Positions 35,159 to 44,651 of a stretch of 64,000 nt of DNA are shown piece after piece. The stretch spans positions 1 to 64,000 of the forward strand of contig NZ_JASJOR010000039.1 of assembly GCF_030068545.1 (NCBI RefSeq), written 5' to 3'. Position 1 is the stretch's first letter. Each line of letters opens with the position of its first letter. Under the pieces are notes generated by a model. The model had not been told where the DNA came from, searched no databases, and saw nothing but the letters and a program-made list of their open reading frames with translations. The DNA is from Xanthocytophaga flava. Its GTDB lineage: Bacteria; Bacteroidota; Bacteroidia; Cytophagales; 172606-1. A program made the translations under genes and the position numbers.

Positions 35159-36055
35159 TCAATCTTCAGAAATAGCCTTAATACTCCTATCATAAAAGCC
35201 GATCAGTTCGTAGTTTTTTTCATTTATCCAAAAACTACGAACTCTCGTCAAATGCTGTTTTTCATCCTGCTTTAGATTCCAACACAATTTTCGCAAACAT
35301 TCCGGACAAAAATAAGTAGGACGCCCATCCATCTCATACTTGTTATTACTCCCATTCATACAACATTCATATTTGACACAATGTCTAATAGAAAACATAT
35401 GTCCGATTTCATGAGTCGCAGTCCGGATTGTCCGTTGAAACACCTGATCAAATTCTTTAGGATTATCAGCACATCCAAAGCGATTAATAGACCACACACC
35501 CACACGTTTTTTCAAAGATGCTAAACCAAAGACATAGTTCCAATCTGGTCGGGGATATAAATCATAGGTTGTAAATGCGATTAAAACAGCGGCATCACCA
35601 GGTAGCACAGGAGCTAACACGTCATTGAGAATCAGACTGGCACTTAGTTGTATACCTGTATCTTCCCGTTCTCTTGAGTCTTTCAGAAAGTTGGCATTCT
35701 CAGGCACGGACACATACTTTACCTGAAGTCCATAAAATAACCAGAGATAACGAGCAGCTTTTGAAACGATTTGTAATTCTGCGGGAGAGAATGTTCCAAT
35801 ACGCATAATATAAATTTTGTCACGACCACCATCCAGACGAGTGGGCTTTTTGTTCACATAGGTTTCAAAAGACTGATAGGTTTCTTTGTGTTCTGCCAGC
35901 CATTCTCCTGGCATAGGTTGTTCTTTTAACTTATGTAAAGGAGTTAATTTCTGTTGTATAACGACTCGACTGTCTTTCTTTTCTTTACACGAAATCATTA
36001 ACAAACATAAAATTCCTCCCACTAAGAGAGTTCTTACATACTTCTGATTTAACAT
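35159..36055 (-). CDS. Archaemetzincin-type zinc metalloprotease lipoprotein
   Basis: Predicted M54 metallopeptidase of 298 residues. The zinc site is HEIGHMFSIRHC (H-E-x2-H-x5-H followed by Cys). The structural cysteine cluster follows as KYECCMNGS and YFCPECLRKL, the archaemetzincin signature with its second, structural zinc. The N-terminus is a lipoprotein signal (LLVGGILCLLMISC), so the enzyme is exported, whereas many family members are cytosolic. The upstream portion contains DRRP-like strand elements (DKIYIMRIGTFSPAELQIVS, WNYVFGLASLKKRVGVWSI) common to the family. Substrates of bacterial archaemetzincins are unknown. Confidence 0.9.
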   Translation of the reverse strand: MLNQKYVRTLLVGGILCLLMISCKEKKDSRVVIQQKLTPLHKLKEQPMPGEWLAEHKETYQSFETYVNKKPTRLDGGRDKIYIMRIGTFSPAELQIVSKAARYLWLFYGLQVKYVSVPENANFLKDSREREDTGIQLSASLILNDVLAPVLPGDAAVLIAFTTYDLYPRPDWNYVFGLASLKKRVGVWSINRFGCADNPKEFDQVFQRTIRTATHEIGHMFSIRHCVKYECCMNGSNNKYEMDGRPTYFCPECLRKLCWNLKQDEKQHLTRVRSFWINEKNYELIGFYDRSIKAISED

Positions 36056-36141
36056 ACAATGCAGACTGATGGCTTACAGATAAAATTGTATCTAAATGTA
36101 GAAATATAAAACAGTAATTGAAAAAGGTGTATTTTTACCGC

Positions 36142-37644
36142 ATGGGAATTCGTTCATTTTTAGCAAAGCCATTTGCCTCATCCGTTGTAAAAGCACAAAA
36201 TCGGTGGGCAGCGGCACCAGTAGAATCACAGAATGCAGTTTTTCAGTCACTGCTTGCAGGAGGAAAAGATACACTTTTTGGAAAAGAACATGGGTTTTCT
36301 TCTATTCGTACATATGAAGATTTTAAACGTCAGGTCCCTGTACGGGATTATGAAGATATTAAATCCTATATTCAGCAAGTAAAAGATGGTAAGTCAGATA
36401 TTCTCTGGAAGGGTAAACCTCTGTATTTTGCCAAAACATCAGGTACAACTTCTGGAGTGAAGTATATTCCCATTTCAAAGGAATCTATTCCCAATCATAT
36501 TAACTCTGCCAGAAATGCACTGTTGACTTATGTACATGAGACAGGCAAAGCAGACTTTCTGGATCGCAAACTAATATTTTTGTCAGGTAGTCCTATTTTG
36601 GATATGTCAGGTGCCATTCCAACAGGCAGGCTGTCGGGTATAGTTAATCATCATGTACCAGGCTATCTGCGTACCAATCAACTCCCCAGTTATACAACCA
36701 ATTGTATTGAGGATTGGGAAACAAAACTCGATACAATTATTGGAGAAACGTTATCAGAAGATATGTCATTGATATCTGGTATCCCACCTTGGGTACAGAT
36801 GTATTTTGATCGTATCATTGCCAAGACAGGCAAACCTATCAAAGATACATTCCCTAACTTTTCTTTGTTTGTATATGGTGGTGTAAATTTTGAACCTTAT
36901 CGAGCCAAGATTTTTGAATCGATTGGAAAGAAAATAGATTCCATAGAGATGTTCCCTGCCTCAGAAGGTTTCTTTGCTTATCAGGATAAACAAATACATG
37001 AAGGATTATTATTGTTATTAAACAGTGGAATCTTTTATGAATTTATTCCAGCAGAAGAGTTTTTCAATACCAATCCCACTCGTCTTAGTATTGCAGATGT
37101 CGAACTAGGTAAAAACTATGTATTGATTGTAAACAATAATGCAGGTTTATGGGGATACAATGTAGGTGATACGATCAAGTTTGTCTCCAAAAATCCATAC
37201 CGTATTATCGTATCTGGCCGTATCAAACATTTTATCTCAGCATTTGGAGAACATGTGATAGGAGAAGAAGTAGAAAAAGCAATGCAATATGCCATGCAAA
37301 AACATCCGGAAGTAGAATTGATTGAATTTACAGTAGCCCCAATGGTAACACCAGATGGAGATCAATTACCTTATCATGAATGGTTTGTAGAATTTGCCAA
37401 ACTACCACAGGATATGAATGCGTTTGCCAGAGATATCGATCAGAAATTAGTTCAACTAAACGTATATTATAAAGATCTGATTTCAGGTAGTATATTACAA
37501 ACCCTAAAAATTACTGCCTTACAACCAGATACATTCCGTAAGTACATGAAATCCCAGGGTAAACTGGGTGGACAGAATAAAGTTCCCCGATTATCCAATG
37601 ATCGGAAACTGGCTGATGAACTGGTAAAATTCAGAATCAATTAA
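36142..37644 (+). CDS. GH3 auxin-responsive promoter family protein (acyl-adenylating enzyme)
   Basis: Protein of 500 residues of the GH3 family (plant acyl-acid amido synthetases), part of the ANL adenylating superfamily. The phosphate-binding loop is FAKTSGTTSGVKYIP near residue 100. Other conserved parts are KLIFLSGSPIL, FVYGGVNFEPYR, and MFPASEGFFAYQ; the C-terminal hinge is around GRIKHFISAFGEHVIGEEVE. It should join an acyl acid to an amine or amino acid through an acyl-AMP. The start at ATG 36142 (MGIRSFLAKP) is preferred over an upstream TTG. Upstream and downstream genes give no clear partner; dxr follows 77 bp later on the same strand. Confidence 0.93.
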   Translation: MGIRSFLAKPFASSVVKAQNRWAAAPVESQNAVFQSLLAGGKDTLFGKEHGFSSIRTYEDFKRQVPVRDYEDIKSYIQQVKDGKSDILWKGKPLYFAKTSGTTSGVKYIPISKESIPNHINSARNALLTYVHETGKADFLDRKLIFLSGSPILDMSGAIPTGRLSGIVNHHVPGYLRTNQLPSYTTNCIEDWETKLDTIIGETLSEDMSLISGIPPWVQMYFDRIIAKTGKPIKDTFPNFSLFVYGGVNFEPYRAKIFESIGKKIDSIEMFPASEGFFAYQDKQIHEGLLLLLNSGIFYEFIPAEEFFNTNPTRLSIADVELGKNYVLIVNNNAGLWGYNVGDTIKFVSKNPYRIIVSGRIKHFISAFGEHVIGEEVEKAMQYAMQKHPEVELIEFTVAPMVTPDGDQLPYHEWFVEFAKLPQDMNAFARDIDQKLVQLNVYYKDLISGSILQTLKITALQPDTFRKYMKSQGKLGGQNKVPRLSNDRKLADELVKFRIN

Positions 37645-37721
37645 GCATTAGGAAATACAGGAGTAAAAGAAATCATATATATTACTGAGCAATTACATCC
37701 CTAAAAGCTCGGTTCCCTATT

Positions 37722-38885
37722 ATGGATATTCAAAAAAAACGGGTTGCTATCCTGGGTTCAACAGGATCTATTGGCACACAGGCATTGGAGGTAATTCAGG
37801 CCAATCCAGAATCATTTGAAGTAGAAGTATTAACAGCACAGAATAATGCAGATTTACTAATTCAACAAGCGATACAGTTTCAGCCTAATGTAGTTGTTAT
37901 CTGTAATGAAGACTTGTACGAAAAAGTAGCGGCTGCCTTAATTAACCATCCGGTGAAAGTATATGCAGGCGCTAAATCTATGGCGTCTGTAGTTCAGATG
38001 GAAAGTGTTGACATTGTATTAACAGCCTTAGTAGGCTATGCAGGATTGATCCCAACCATAAAAGCCATTGAAGCAGGTAAGCCTATTGCTCTCGCCAATA
38101 AAGAAACTTTGGTTGTAGCAGGTGAACTGGTTACTCAACTAGCACGTGAAAAAGGAGTAAGTATTTATCCGGTTGATTCTGAACACTCAGCCATTTTTCA
38201 ATGTTTGGCTGGTGAATGGCACAATCCCATTGAGAAGATTATTTTAACAGCGTCAGGAGGACCGTTTCGAGGCAAAGACAGAGACTTCCTACGCACAGTA
38301 ACCAAAGCCCAGGCACTCAAACATCCTAACTGGGATATGGGAGCTAAAATAACCATTGATTCAGCAACTCTTATGAATAAGGGACTTGAGGTTATTGAAG
38401 CTAAATGGTTATTTGGTATAACTCCATCTCAGATAGATGTGGTAGTTCATCCGCAATCCATTATTCACTCATTGGTTCAGTTTCAGGATGGTAGCCTCAA
38501 GGCACAAATGGGCTTACCGGATATGAAACTTCCTATTCAATACGCATTAGGTTATCCTAAACGACTTTCTGCGGATTTCCCACGATTTAACTTTGCCAAT
38601 TATCCGACTCTTTCCTTCGAAGAGCCTGACAAAAAGACATTTATAAATCTTCAACTAGCTTTTGACGCCTTAGATAAAGGGGGTAATATGCCTTGTATCG
38701 TGAATGCGGCTAATGAAGTGGCTGTGGCAGCATTTTTGAGAGAGGAAATAGGATTTCTGGAAATATCTGACTGGATTATTCGTTGTATGGCTAAAGTACC
38801 GTATATTGGCAATCCGACATTGGACGACTATATCCATACAGATAAAGAAGCCAGACGGATAGCATCTGAACCTCTTACAGTGTAA
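37722..38885 (+). CDS. dxr: 1-deoxy-D-xylulose-5-phosphate reductoisomerase
   Basis: Second enzyme of the MEP isoprenoid pathway, 387 residues, making 2-C-methyl-D-erythritol 4-phosphate with NADPH. The cofactor loop is LGSTGSIGTQALEV at about 11-24. The metal/substrate region contains PVDSEHSAIFQCL, and the flexible loop and substrate site contain LTASGGPFRG, HPNWDMGAKITIDSATLMNK and GLEVIEAKWLF. The C-terminal helical domain is present. It is followed after 164 bp by rseP, a pairing common in Bacteroidota. Confidence 0.98.
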   Translation: MDIQKKRVAILGSTGSIGTQALEVIQANPESFEVEVLTAQNNADLLIQQAIQFQPNVVVICNEDLYEKVAAALINHPVKVYAGAKSMASVVQMESVDIVLTALVGYAGLIPTIKAIEAGKPIALANKETLVVAGELVTQLAREKGVSIYPVDSEHSAIFQCLAGEWHNPIEKIILTASGGPFRGKDRDFLRTVTKAQALKHPNWDMGAKITIDSATLMNKGLEVIEAKWLFGITPSQIDVVVHPQSIIHSLVQFQDGSLKAQMGLPDMKLPIQYALGYPKRLSADFPRFNFANYPTLSFEEPDKKTFINLQLAFDALDKGGNMPCIVNAANEVAVAAFLREEIGFLEISDWIIRCMAKVPYIGNPTLDDYIHTDKEARRIASEPLTV

Positions 38886-39049
38886 AGTTTTAACAATCTT
38901 TCTGATTATCATTCGTCTTCAATATAGAAAGATATAGAATAGAAGAACTGATATGAATCTTACAGATGCGCATTCTCAAATAAAAAACGAGTATTTATTT
39001 CTAATTCAATATAGTAATTTCACATATCAAATTTAGCACTGAAATTTAA

Positions 39050-40453
39050 ATGGATGTAGTAGTAATGATTGCCCAGCTATTGTTGGGTTTATCCATTCTG
39101 GTAGGCGTACATGAGTTGGGGCATTTCTTGACTGCCAAATGGTTTAAAATGCGTGTGGAGCAATTTGCCTTAGGCTTGCCTCCTCAAATGTTTGGCTTGA
39201 AATTCTTACCTGCTAAAATATTTAGTGTTCGTCATGGTGAAACAGAATACCTGTTATCACCTCTGCCTTTAGGTGGTTATGTTAAGATTGCCGGTATGAT
39301 GGATGAATCGATGGATACAGAGCAGATGGCAAGTGAACCCCAACCTTGGGAGTTTCGTAGCAAGCCAGCTTGGCAGCGCTTAATTGTTATGATGGGTGGA
39401 ATTATTGTCAATGTCATCACCGGCATTGTAATCTTTGGCTTCCTGTTGTTAATTTATGGAGAGCAATATATTCCAACAAAGGCATTGAAATATGGCATTG
39501 TGGCAGGTCCTGTTGCTCAGAACATGGGACTACGTACAGGCGATAAAATAGTAAAGTTAAATGGACAGACATTTGAAGACTTCTCTGATATTTCCAAATC
39601 GCTTTTAAACTCAGGAAGTTACTATACTGTTGAACGTAATGGACAATTAATTGACCTGCAGGTTCCGGATAAGCTGTTAAACGATCTATCCAATAAGAAG
39701 AGTCCTCAGAACTTCATCTTCCCCCGGATGACTTTCACGGTTGATACAGTTCCTCCTGTTGAACAACCAGGTTTTCTTGCCCGTCTGATTCTTCAGATGA
39801 AAGGCAAAGACCCTGTAGCAAAAGAAAGTCCTGCTCAAAAAATCGGATTGCAGTCTGGTGATAAGATTGAAAAAGTAAATGGTACTCCTATCCGTTTCTT
39901 TGATGAGCTTCAGGAAACGCTGAAAGCTAATAAAGGTAAAACCGTTACATTTACCATTAACCATAAAGGTACAGTAAGAGAAGCTACAACTCAGTTGGAT
40001 ACAACTGGCGTATTAGGATTTATTCCAAAACAAGATATTGAAACGGCAACTATAGATTATAGCTTTGGAGAAGCATTTGCCAAAGCCCCATCCAGAGCAT
40101 TTGAAGTAATCGGAAATCAACTGAAAGCGTTTGGAAAGATCTTCAGAGGCGAATTATCTCCTACCAACTCTTTAGGTAGCTTTATTTCTATTGGCAAATT
40201 GTATGGAGGTATCTGGGATTGGGAAAAGTTCTGGAGTCTGACAGCAACTCTTTCTATGGTACTGGCATTTATGAATTTCCTTCCAATTCCAGTACTGGAT
40301 GGAGGACATGTAGTATTCTTATTATATGAAATGATAGCAGGTCGTGCGCCTTCTCAGAAATTCATGGAGGTAGCTCTTCGTTTTGGCATGGTACTCCTCT
40401 TTGGTTTAATGGCGTTTGCAATTGGCCTGGATTTCTATCGCTTAGTAAGATAG
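39050..40453 (+). CDS. rseP: RIP zinc metalloprotease RseP
   Basis: Site-2 intramembrane protease of 467 residues. HELGH (about 21-25) is in the first membrane helix, and the second half of the active site is NFLPIPVLDGGHV near residue 410. Two PDZ-like regions lie between them (AQNMGLRTGDKIVKLNG and AQKIGLQSGDKIEKVNG), as in E. coli RseP. It cleaves membrane-bound regulators such as anti-sigma factors, possibly including FecR proteins like the one at 13585-14601, and remnant signal peptides. It ends at a bidirectional terminator. Confidence 0.97.
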   Translation: MDVVVMIAQLLLGLSILVGVHELGHFLTAKWFKMRVEQFALGLPPQMFGLKFLPAKIFSVRHGETEYLLSPLPLGGYVKIAGMMDESMDTEQMASEPQPWEFRSKPAWQRLIVMMGGIIVNVITGIVIFGFLLLIYGEQYIPTKALKYGIVAGPVAQNMGLRTGDKIVKLNGQTFEDFSDISKSLLNSGSYYTVERNGQLIDLQVPDKLLNDLSNKKSPQNFIFPRMTFTVDTVPPVEQPGFLARLILQMKGKDPVAKESPAQKIGLQSGDKIEKVNGTPIRFFDELQETLKANKGKTVTFTINHKGTVREATTQLDTTGVLGFIPKQDIETATIDYSFGEAFAKAPSRAFEVIGNQLKAFGKIFRGELSPTNSLGSFISIGKLYGGIWDWEKFWSLTATLSMVLAFMNFLPIPVLDGGHVVFLLYEMIAGRAPSQKFMEVALRFGMVLLFGLMAFAIGLDFYRLVR

Positions 40454-40482
40454 ATAACAGAGTAAGAGAAGAATGATACAAT

Positions 40483-40515
40483 AAAAAAGCGAGGGATTAA
40501 TTCTCTCGCTTTTTT
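40483..40515. terminator. Bidirectional terminator between rseP and the methyltransferase gene
   Basis: Stem AAAAAAGCGAG (40483-40493) with CTCGCTTTTTT (40505-40515); inner bases can extend the pairing. It has A-runs and T-runs on the correct sides for both convergent genes. Confidence 0.9.
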
Positions 40516-40517
40516 AT

Positions 40518-41207
40518 TTAGTTAACAGCTTTTAATACTGCAATAAATTGCCATTTAGGAGATAAGATGGTTCTCACTATAGGAAGATGTTCATATAATT
40601 GGATATGATTATTCATATCTATTATTTCAAGACCCGCACCCTCACACAGTTTACTAAAGCGTTTTTTTGTAAAATATCTTTCAGGTATGTTTATTCCATA
40701 TGCCCAGTTTCCTACAATGTCCATCATCTTAAGCATAAGTCGTGAGTAATAACTATATTCAAAATGATCTTTTATAAGCACGATTTTACCTGTTCTAGCA
40801 GCTTCTGTCAACAAGACTGGTGTATTTTCACCAGCATGATGAAGTACATCGCAAAAAGTAATTACATCAAATGACTTATCAGCAAAAGGAATATAAGATC
40901 CATCAAATGTTTTGTATTTTTTCCATTTTGCATTGTTCTCCAAGCCTTCTGGTAGCGGATGAATATCTATACACTGCCAAATAGTATTAGGCAAGCTTTC
41001 ATTAATTGATTCTGCAATAATCATATCACCACATCCAACATCCAAGCAATGAACATTTGTATCTTTAGTGGAAAAACAATCAATAATATTCTGTTTTAGT
41101 AACTGAGTTAAAATGCAGGTTCGTCTGTTATGTGAAGCCTTTTGATGAAAATGTATTAATAGTTTTCTTATGATCCCTTTCTGTATATTAACAATTGGCG
41201 AACTCAT
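40518..41207 (-). CDS. Class I SAM-dependent methyltransferase
   Basis: Protein of 229 residues with the Rossmann SAM-binding motif HCLDVGCGDMIIAES near residue 75, then FDVITFCDVLHHAGE (motifs for the post-II and III region) and a C-terminal part with RYFTKKRFSKLCEGAGLEII. It is a Methyltransf_11-type enzyme of unknown substrate. Its start overlaps the stop of the polytopic membrane protein gene (ATGA, 41204-41207), so it belongs to the glycosyltransferase transcript and may modify a lipid-linked sugar or related surface component. That role is inferred. Confidence 0.9.
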   Translation of the reverse strand: MSSPIVNIQKGIIRKLLIHFHQKASHNRRTCILTQLLKQNIIDCFSTKDTNVHCLDVGCGDMIIAESINESLPNTIWQCIDIHPLPEGLENNAKWKKYKTFDGSYIPFADKSFDVITFCDVLHHAGENTPVLLTEAARTGKIVLIKDHFEYSYYSRLMLKMMDIVGNWAYGINIPERYFTKKRFSKLCEGAGLEIIDMNNHIQLYEHLPIVRTILSPKWQFIAVLKAVN

Positions 41208-42850
41208 TGATTAATGCTGTTATAGGTTACTTTATAGATTGTCGTAACTCCAAACGTTCTAACTTTTATCCACGGTTGAGCACGAAAACGTTTAATAAGT
41301 TTTTTGAGTTGTTCTCTTTCTAACTTACCAATATCCTCATCAGGAAGAGGTATATATATATTAACTGTGTTATGAGAGATGATATTAGAGCGATCTATTA
41401 GTTCAGGTAAACATAAATAAGCACCTCCCATTGCAGCATGATCAGCTAAACGATATCCATAATGAGGAGTAACAAAAATATTTTCCCCTTGTTGTTCTTC
41501 ATACAAAAACTGACTCATTGTATATAAATCTATAATATCAGGGTTTGCATATTTTTTTTTTATTTTAAAAAAATATTGTCCAGTCCCTACTACTATACTA
41601 AAGAGTACCAATATTGTAAGTAGACGAATATATATACGCTTGACTGATGTATTATAGATTTTAGTAAATATCAACCATAGGCTTACAGCTAAAGGAGCAT
41701 AATATCTTTTCTCTGCTACATATGTCCACCCTGCTAAAGTTGTAGATGGTCCTAAAATAACAGTGAATATGATCAGGGAACACAGATTTACACAGATGGT
41801 TATTATGATAAACATCTCCATTAATCCATCCTGGCATTCTAAATAAAATATTCCTCTTCTGATTATACTACCACTTTTCCTATTATCTTCATCTGTAACC
41901 TTATGTTTTATAACATTTATCCATTTCAATAAAAGTACAATAGTTAAAATACATATAGCAAATTGAAATAGAAAAGATAATGTGTTAGCAGCAGGGTATT
42001 TAAGAATTTTATAAAGAAAACTATTAATAAACTCTACACTAAAAGAACTATCAGCAATAAAATTTGTCATCTTCCCTAAATCTTTCCAATGTAAAGACTT
42101 AAATAAAATTCCATCCGGGTGTCTGTTACTTAAATAATCCCCACCACTACCACTCTGTAAGATAGACTGGATACTCACTAAAACTATAGTTGTCAGCAAA
42201 GCAACCATAGAAAATTTCCACAACCGTCTATTATAGATTGTAGAAATTAATAATAAAAATAAAGGAATCCAGAAAAATAGATAATAAGCATATCTGAAAA
42301 AACAAGTCAGATAGGATAAAGCTCCAATAGAAAAAGCCAACAGGTATGACCTATAGGAAAAATATTCTCTTTCAACTACTTGAAAAACAAATCCCACAGC
42401 TAGAAGAAATAATCCTAAGGCCAATAGATCAGATAAACCACAGTATTGAAATAATATAGGTGCAGAAAGAAAAAAAGCCCAGAAAATCCAAATAGCGTTA
42501 AAAGAAAACTGTGAGATATATTTTTGTACTATATAATAACACCCTAATATAATTAACAAAAAAGCAAATAGTGTTGCAAACCATAAAGACAAAGACATTG
42601 AGAAAACTGACATCAAAATAGCTAACAGATATTCTACTCCTGGAGCAAACGTTTTATCAGGAATATACATCACTTCAGCTAAATTGGTAGTAGTAATATA
42701 TCCTTGTGTAAAACCATGTCCTCTTAAATAAGAAACAGCACGAGCTGTTTGCAAAATGGTATCATCAATAATGCGAGGTGAGTAATAACTAACAGAACTT
42801 ATATAGATTACTATACCTATAATAGAAAAAATATACTCCTGCCTTTTCAT
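41204..42850 (-). CDS. Polytopic membrane protein, GT39/ArnT-like
   Basis: Protein of 548 residues with ten or more hydrophobic helices and a hydrophilic C-terminal domain of about 110 residues (NIFVTPHYGYRLADHAAMGG, NTVNIYIPLPDEDIGKLERE). The topology and the early periplasmic loop containing IIDDTILQTARAVSYLRGHG are like polyprenol-phosphate-sugar-dependent glycosyltransferases (GT-C fold), but the classical DD/DE motif is not certain. It starts 16 bp after the GT2 gene, which would supply the lipid-linked sugar donor. The coding sequence is clearly more AT-rich than neighbouring genes. Confidence 0.75.
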   Translation of the reverse strand: MKRQEYIFSIIGIVIYISSVSYYSPRIIDDTILQTARAVSYLRGHGFTQGYITTTNLAEVMYIPDKTFAPGVEYLLAILMSVFSMSLSLWFATLFAFLLIILGCYYIVQKYISQFSFNAIWIFWAFFLSAPILFQYCGLSDLLALGLFLLAVGFVFQVVEREYFSYRSYLLAFSIGALSYLTCFFRYAYYLFFWIPLFLLLISTIYNRRLWKFSMVALLTTIVLVSIQSILQSGSGGDYLSNRHPDGILFKSLHWKDLGKMTNFIADSSFSVEFINSFLYKILKYPAANTLSFLFQFAICILTIVLLLKWINVIKHKVTDEDNRKSGSIIRRGIFYLECQDGLMEMFIIITICVNLCSLIIFTVILGPSTTLAGWTYVAEKRYYAPLAVSLWLIFTKIYNTSVKRIYIRLLTILVLFSIVVGTGQYFFKIKKKYANPDIIDLYTMSQFLYEEQQGENIFVTPHYGYRLADHAAMGGAYLCLPELIDRSNIISHNTVNIYIPLPDEDIGKLEREQLKKLIKRFRAQPWIKVRTFGVTTIYKVTYNSINQ

Positions 42851-42866
42851 AAACTTATTTCACTAA

Positions 42867-44027
42867 CTATGGTTTGGTCTTCAGACCTAGAATACTATAG
42901 AAGAAACTATATAAAACTATCTGAACACCTATTATAGACAATGTGACAGCAGGAATAGCTAAACGAAAAGTCTTTGCAGGATTTACTAAATCTCCAAAAT
43001 CATTATAAACCCATACCCTAAATAACTGAACACTTAAAAATATCCCAGATATAATCAAGATAAGCCCAGCAAAAACACCTCTCTCTAAAGTGAATATATC
43101 TAGTAAGCTTACAGGAAAAGAGCGCTCAGGTAGTAAACCTTCTCTGACTGCAAACACGCTTGCAAAATAATAAAAGGTGATACACTGAAAACCAATAAAT
43201 ATCATGGAGCAGCTATATAGTAAAGTATGTATATCAAACCTTACACCACCAATAATAACAGGATTTAAAGTAAGAATAACAGATAGCAGTACTCCAACTA
43301 ACAATAAAGAAAACCCCGGAATCAGAAACAACCATCGAGGGCTATAGAGCAAAAAGAAACGTAAACTTCGCCATCCATCCCTCCAGGTCCTTAAATGTGG
43401 TGGACGATTTCGTCCATCAGGATATAGCTTTGTTGGAACTTCTGTTACATTCAATTCATTAAGTCCAGCTTTAACCACCATTTCCAATGCAAACTCCATC
43501 CCTGTGGTCTTTAAATTCATATCTAAAACAGAATCTCGTTTAAACCCTCTTAAACCACAATAAAAATCTCTTGTATTAGATCTGAAGAAAAGTCTTCCTA
43601 TAAAAGAAAGACCAGGATTACCTAAATAACGATGTAAAAAAGGCATTGCATCTTTCTCTATACCACCTTCAAAGCGATTGCCCATTACCAAATCATATCC
43701 TTCGCGTAATCTTCTCACAAAAGATTCCAAAGAGGAAAAGTCATAGCTATTATCTGAATCTCCCATGATAATATATTTTCCACGTGCCATCTCTATCCCT
43801 CCTCTCAATGCAGCGCCATAACCTTTAGTAGAAATAGCAACGACCTGAGCCCCATTCCTGATAGCAATTTCTTGAGACCCATCAGTACTACCATTATCTG
43901 CAATAATCACTTCTCCAACAATCTGGTAATCTATTAAGAATTTTTGCGCTTTCTGAACACATATTTCTAATGTTTCTGCTTCATTCAAACAGGGCATTAG
44001 AATTGTTAATTCAATCTCCTGACTCAT
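42867..44027 (-). CDS. GT2 family glycosyltransferase (polyprenol-phosphate sugar synthase-like)
   Basis: Protein of 386 residues. The N-terminal GT-A domain (about 1-230) has LTILMPCLNEAETLEICVQK, IADNGSTDGSQEIA and the metal-binding region MGDSDNSYDFSSLESFV, typical of dolichol/undecaprenyl-phosphate mannose-type synthases. Four membrane helices follow from about residue 240. It likely transfers a nucleotide sugar to a polyprenyl phosphate for the adjacent GT-C-like protein. The start at 44027 (MSQEIELTIL) is preferred because the 15 upstream codons lie in the gap after a terminator and do not match the family. Confidence 0.92.
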   Translation of the reverse strand: MSQEIELTILMPCLNEAETLEICVQKAQKFLIDYQIVGEVIIADNGSTDGSQEIAIRNGAQVVAISTKGYGAALRGGIEMARGKYIIMGDSDNSYDFSSLESFVRRLREGYDLVMGNRFEGGIEKDAMPFLHRYLGNPGLSFIGRLFFRSNTRDFYCGLRGFKRDSVLDMNLKTTGMEFALEMVVKAGLNELNVTEVPTKLYPDGRNRPPHLRTWRDGWRSLRFFLLYSPRWLFLIPGFSLLLVGVLLSVILTLNPVIIGGVRFDIHTLLYSCSMIFIGFQCITFYYFASVFAVREGLLPERSFPVSLLDIFTLERGVFAGLILIISGIFLSVQLFRVWVYNDFGDLVNPAKTFRLAIPAVTLSIIGVQIVLYSFFYSILGLKTKP

Positions 44028-44078
44028 AAATGTGGTACTATTGAGTAAGCCTAAATAATAAATAAAAGTCATAAAAAA

Positions 44079-44103
44079 ATCCCGATATAAAATATATCAG
44101 GAT
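44079..44103 (-). terminator. Terminator of the GroES paralog gene
   Basis: Stem ATCCCGATATA (44079-44089) with TATATCAGGAT (44093-44103), one G-U on the minus strand, 3-nt loop, then seven U residues. It separates the GroES paralog from the GT2 operon. Confidence 0.85.
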
Positions 44104-44170
44104 AGCCTAAAAGATATTCAGAGCTGGAACTTAAATTGATATATGTGCAATTTTACTTATTTAGGGAAAA

Positions 44171-44548
44171 CTAATCAAACAAATCTTCAGTACGTTCTAA
44201 CATCAGTATGGAAGATTGAGGAACAATTACATATTTCTCATCCTGATATACAACTTCAATAGCGTTGCGCTGCAGATAAATAGCTACATCTCCTTCCTGA
44301 GCCTGCAAAGGAAGATATTTGATTTTCTCATCTGTTTGTTTCCATGGCTCATCTTCTGCAACAGCCGGAATAGGATAACCAGGGCCTACTTTTATAACAT
44401 ATCCACTCTGTACATCTTCTTTCTCCTGAACAGTTGGAGGTAAATATAATCCACTAGTTGTTCTGTCTGTTGGGCTTTTGGGCTTAATTAATACCCGATC
44501 CCCAACAATTATAAGCTTTTTTAATTGATTACTGGCAGTTACTTCCAT
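44171..44548 (-). CDS. GroES-like co-chaperonin paralog
   Basis: Protein of about 125 residues with the Cpn10 fold pattern: KLIIVGDRVLIKPKSPTDRT, then SGLYLPPTVQEKEDVQSGYV, IKVGPG, and the C-terminal KYVIVPQSSILMLER. Compared with standard GroES (about 95 residues), it has an insertion after the first domain (YPIPAVAEDEPWKQTDEKIK). The region matching the GroES mobile loop (TTSGLYLPPT) is altered. No groEL is nearby, which is the usual state for this Bacteroidota paralog. Its function and its ability to bind GroEL are unknown. The start could be 44551 or 44563. Confidence 0.88.
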   Translation of the reverse strand: MEVTASNQLKKLIIVGDRVLIKPKSPTDRTTSGLYLPPTVQEKEDVQSGYVIKVGPGYPIPAVAEDEPWKQTDEKIKYLPLQAQEGDVAIYLQRNAIEVVYQDEKYVIVPQSSILMLERTEDLFD

Positions 44549-44651
44549 CATAGACAATAGCAAGAGATTAATAAAAACAGTTTGCTTGGTTATTCATTAC
44601 AATTACAAAAATCAGACAAGACTAATAGATGTGTCAGAATGGCAGAAAAAC

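Noticed and set aside
38953..39036. Small 27-codon open frame between dxr and rseP
   Set aside because: No signal, motif or coding bias; more likely chance in AT-rich spacer.
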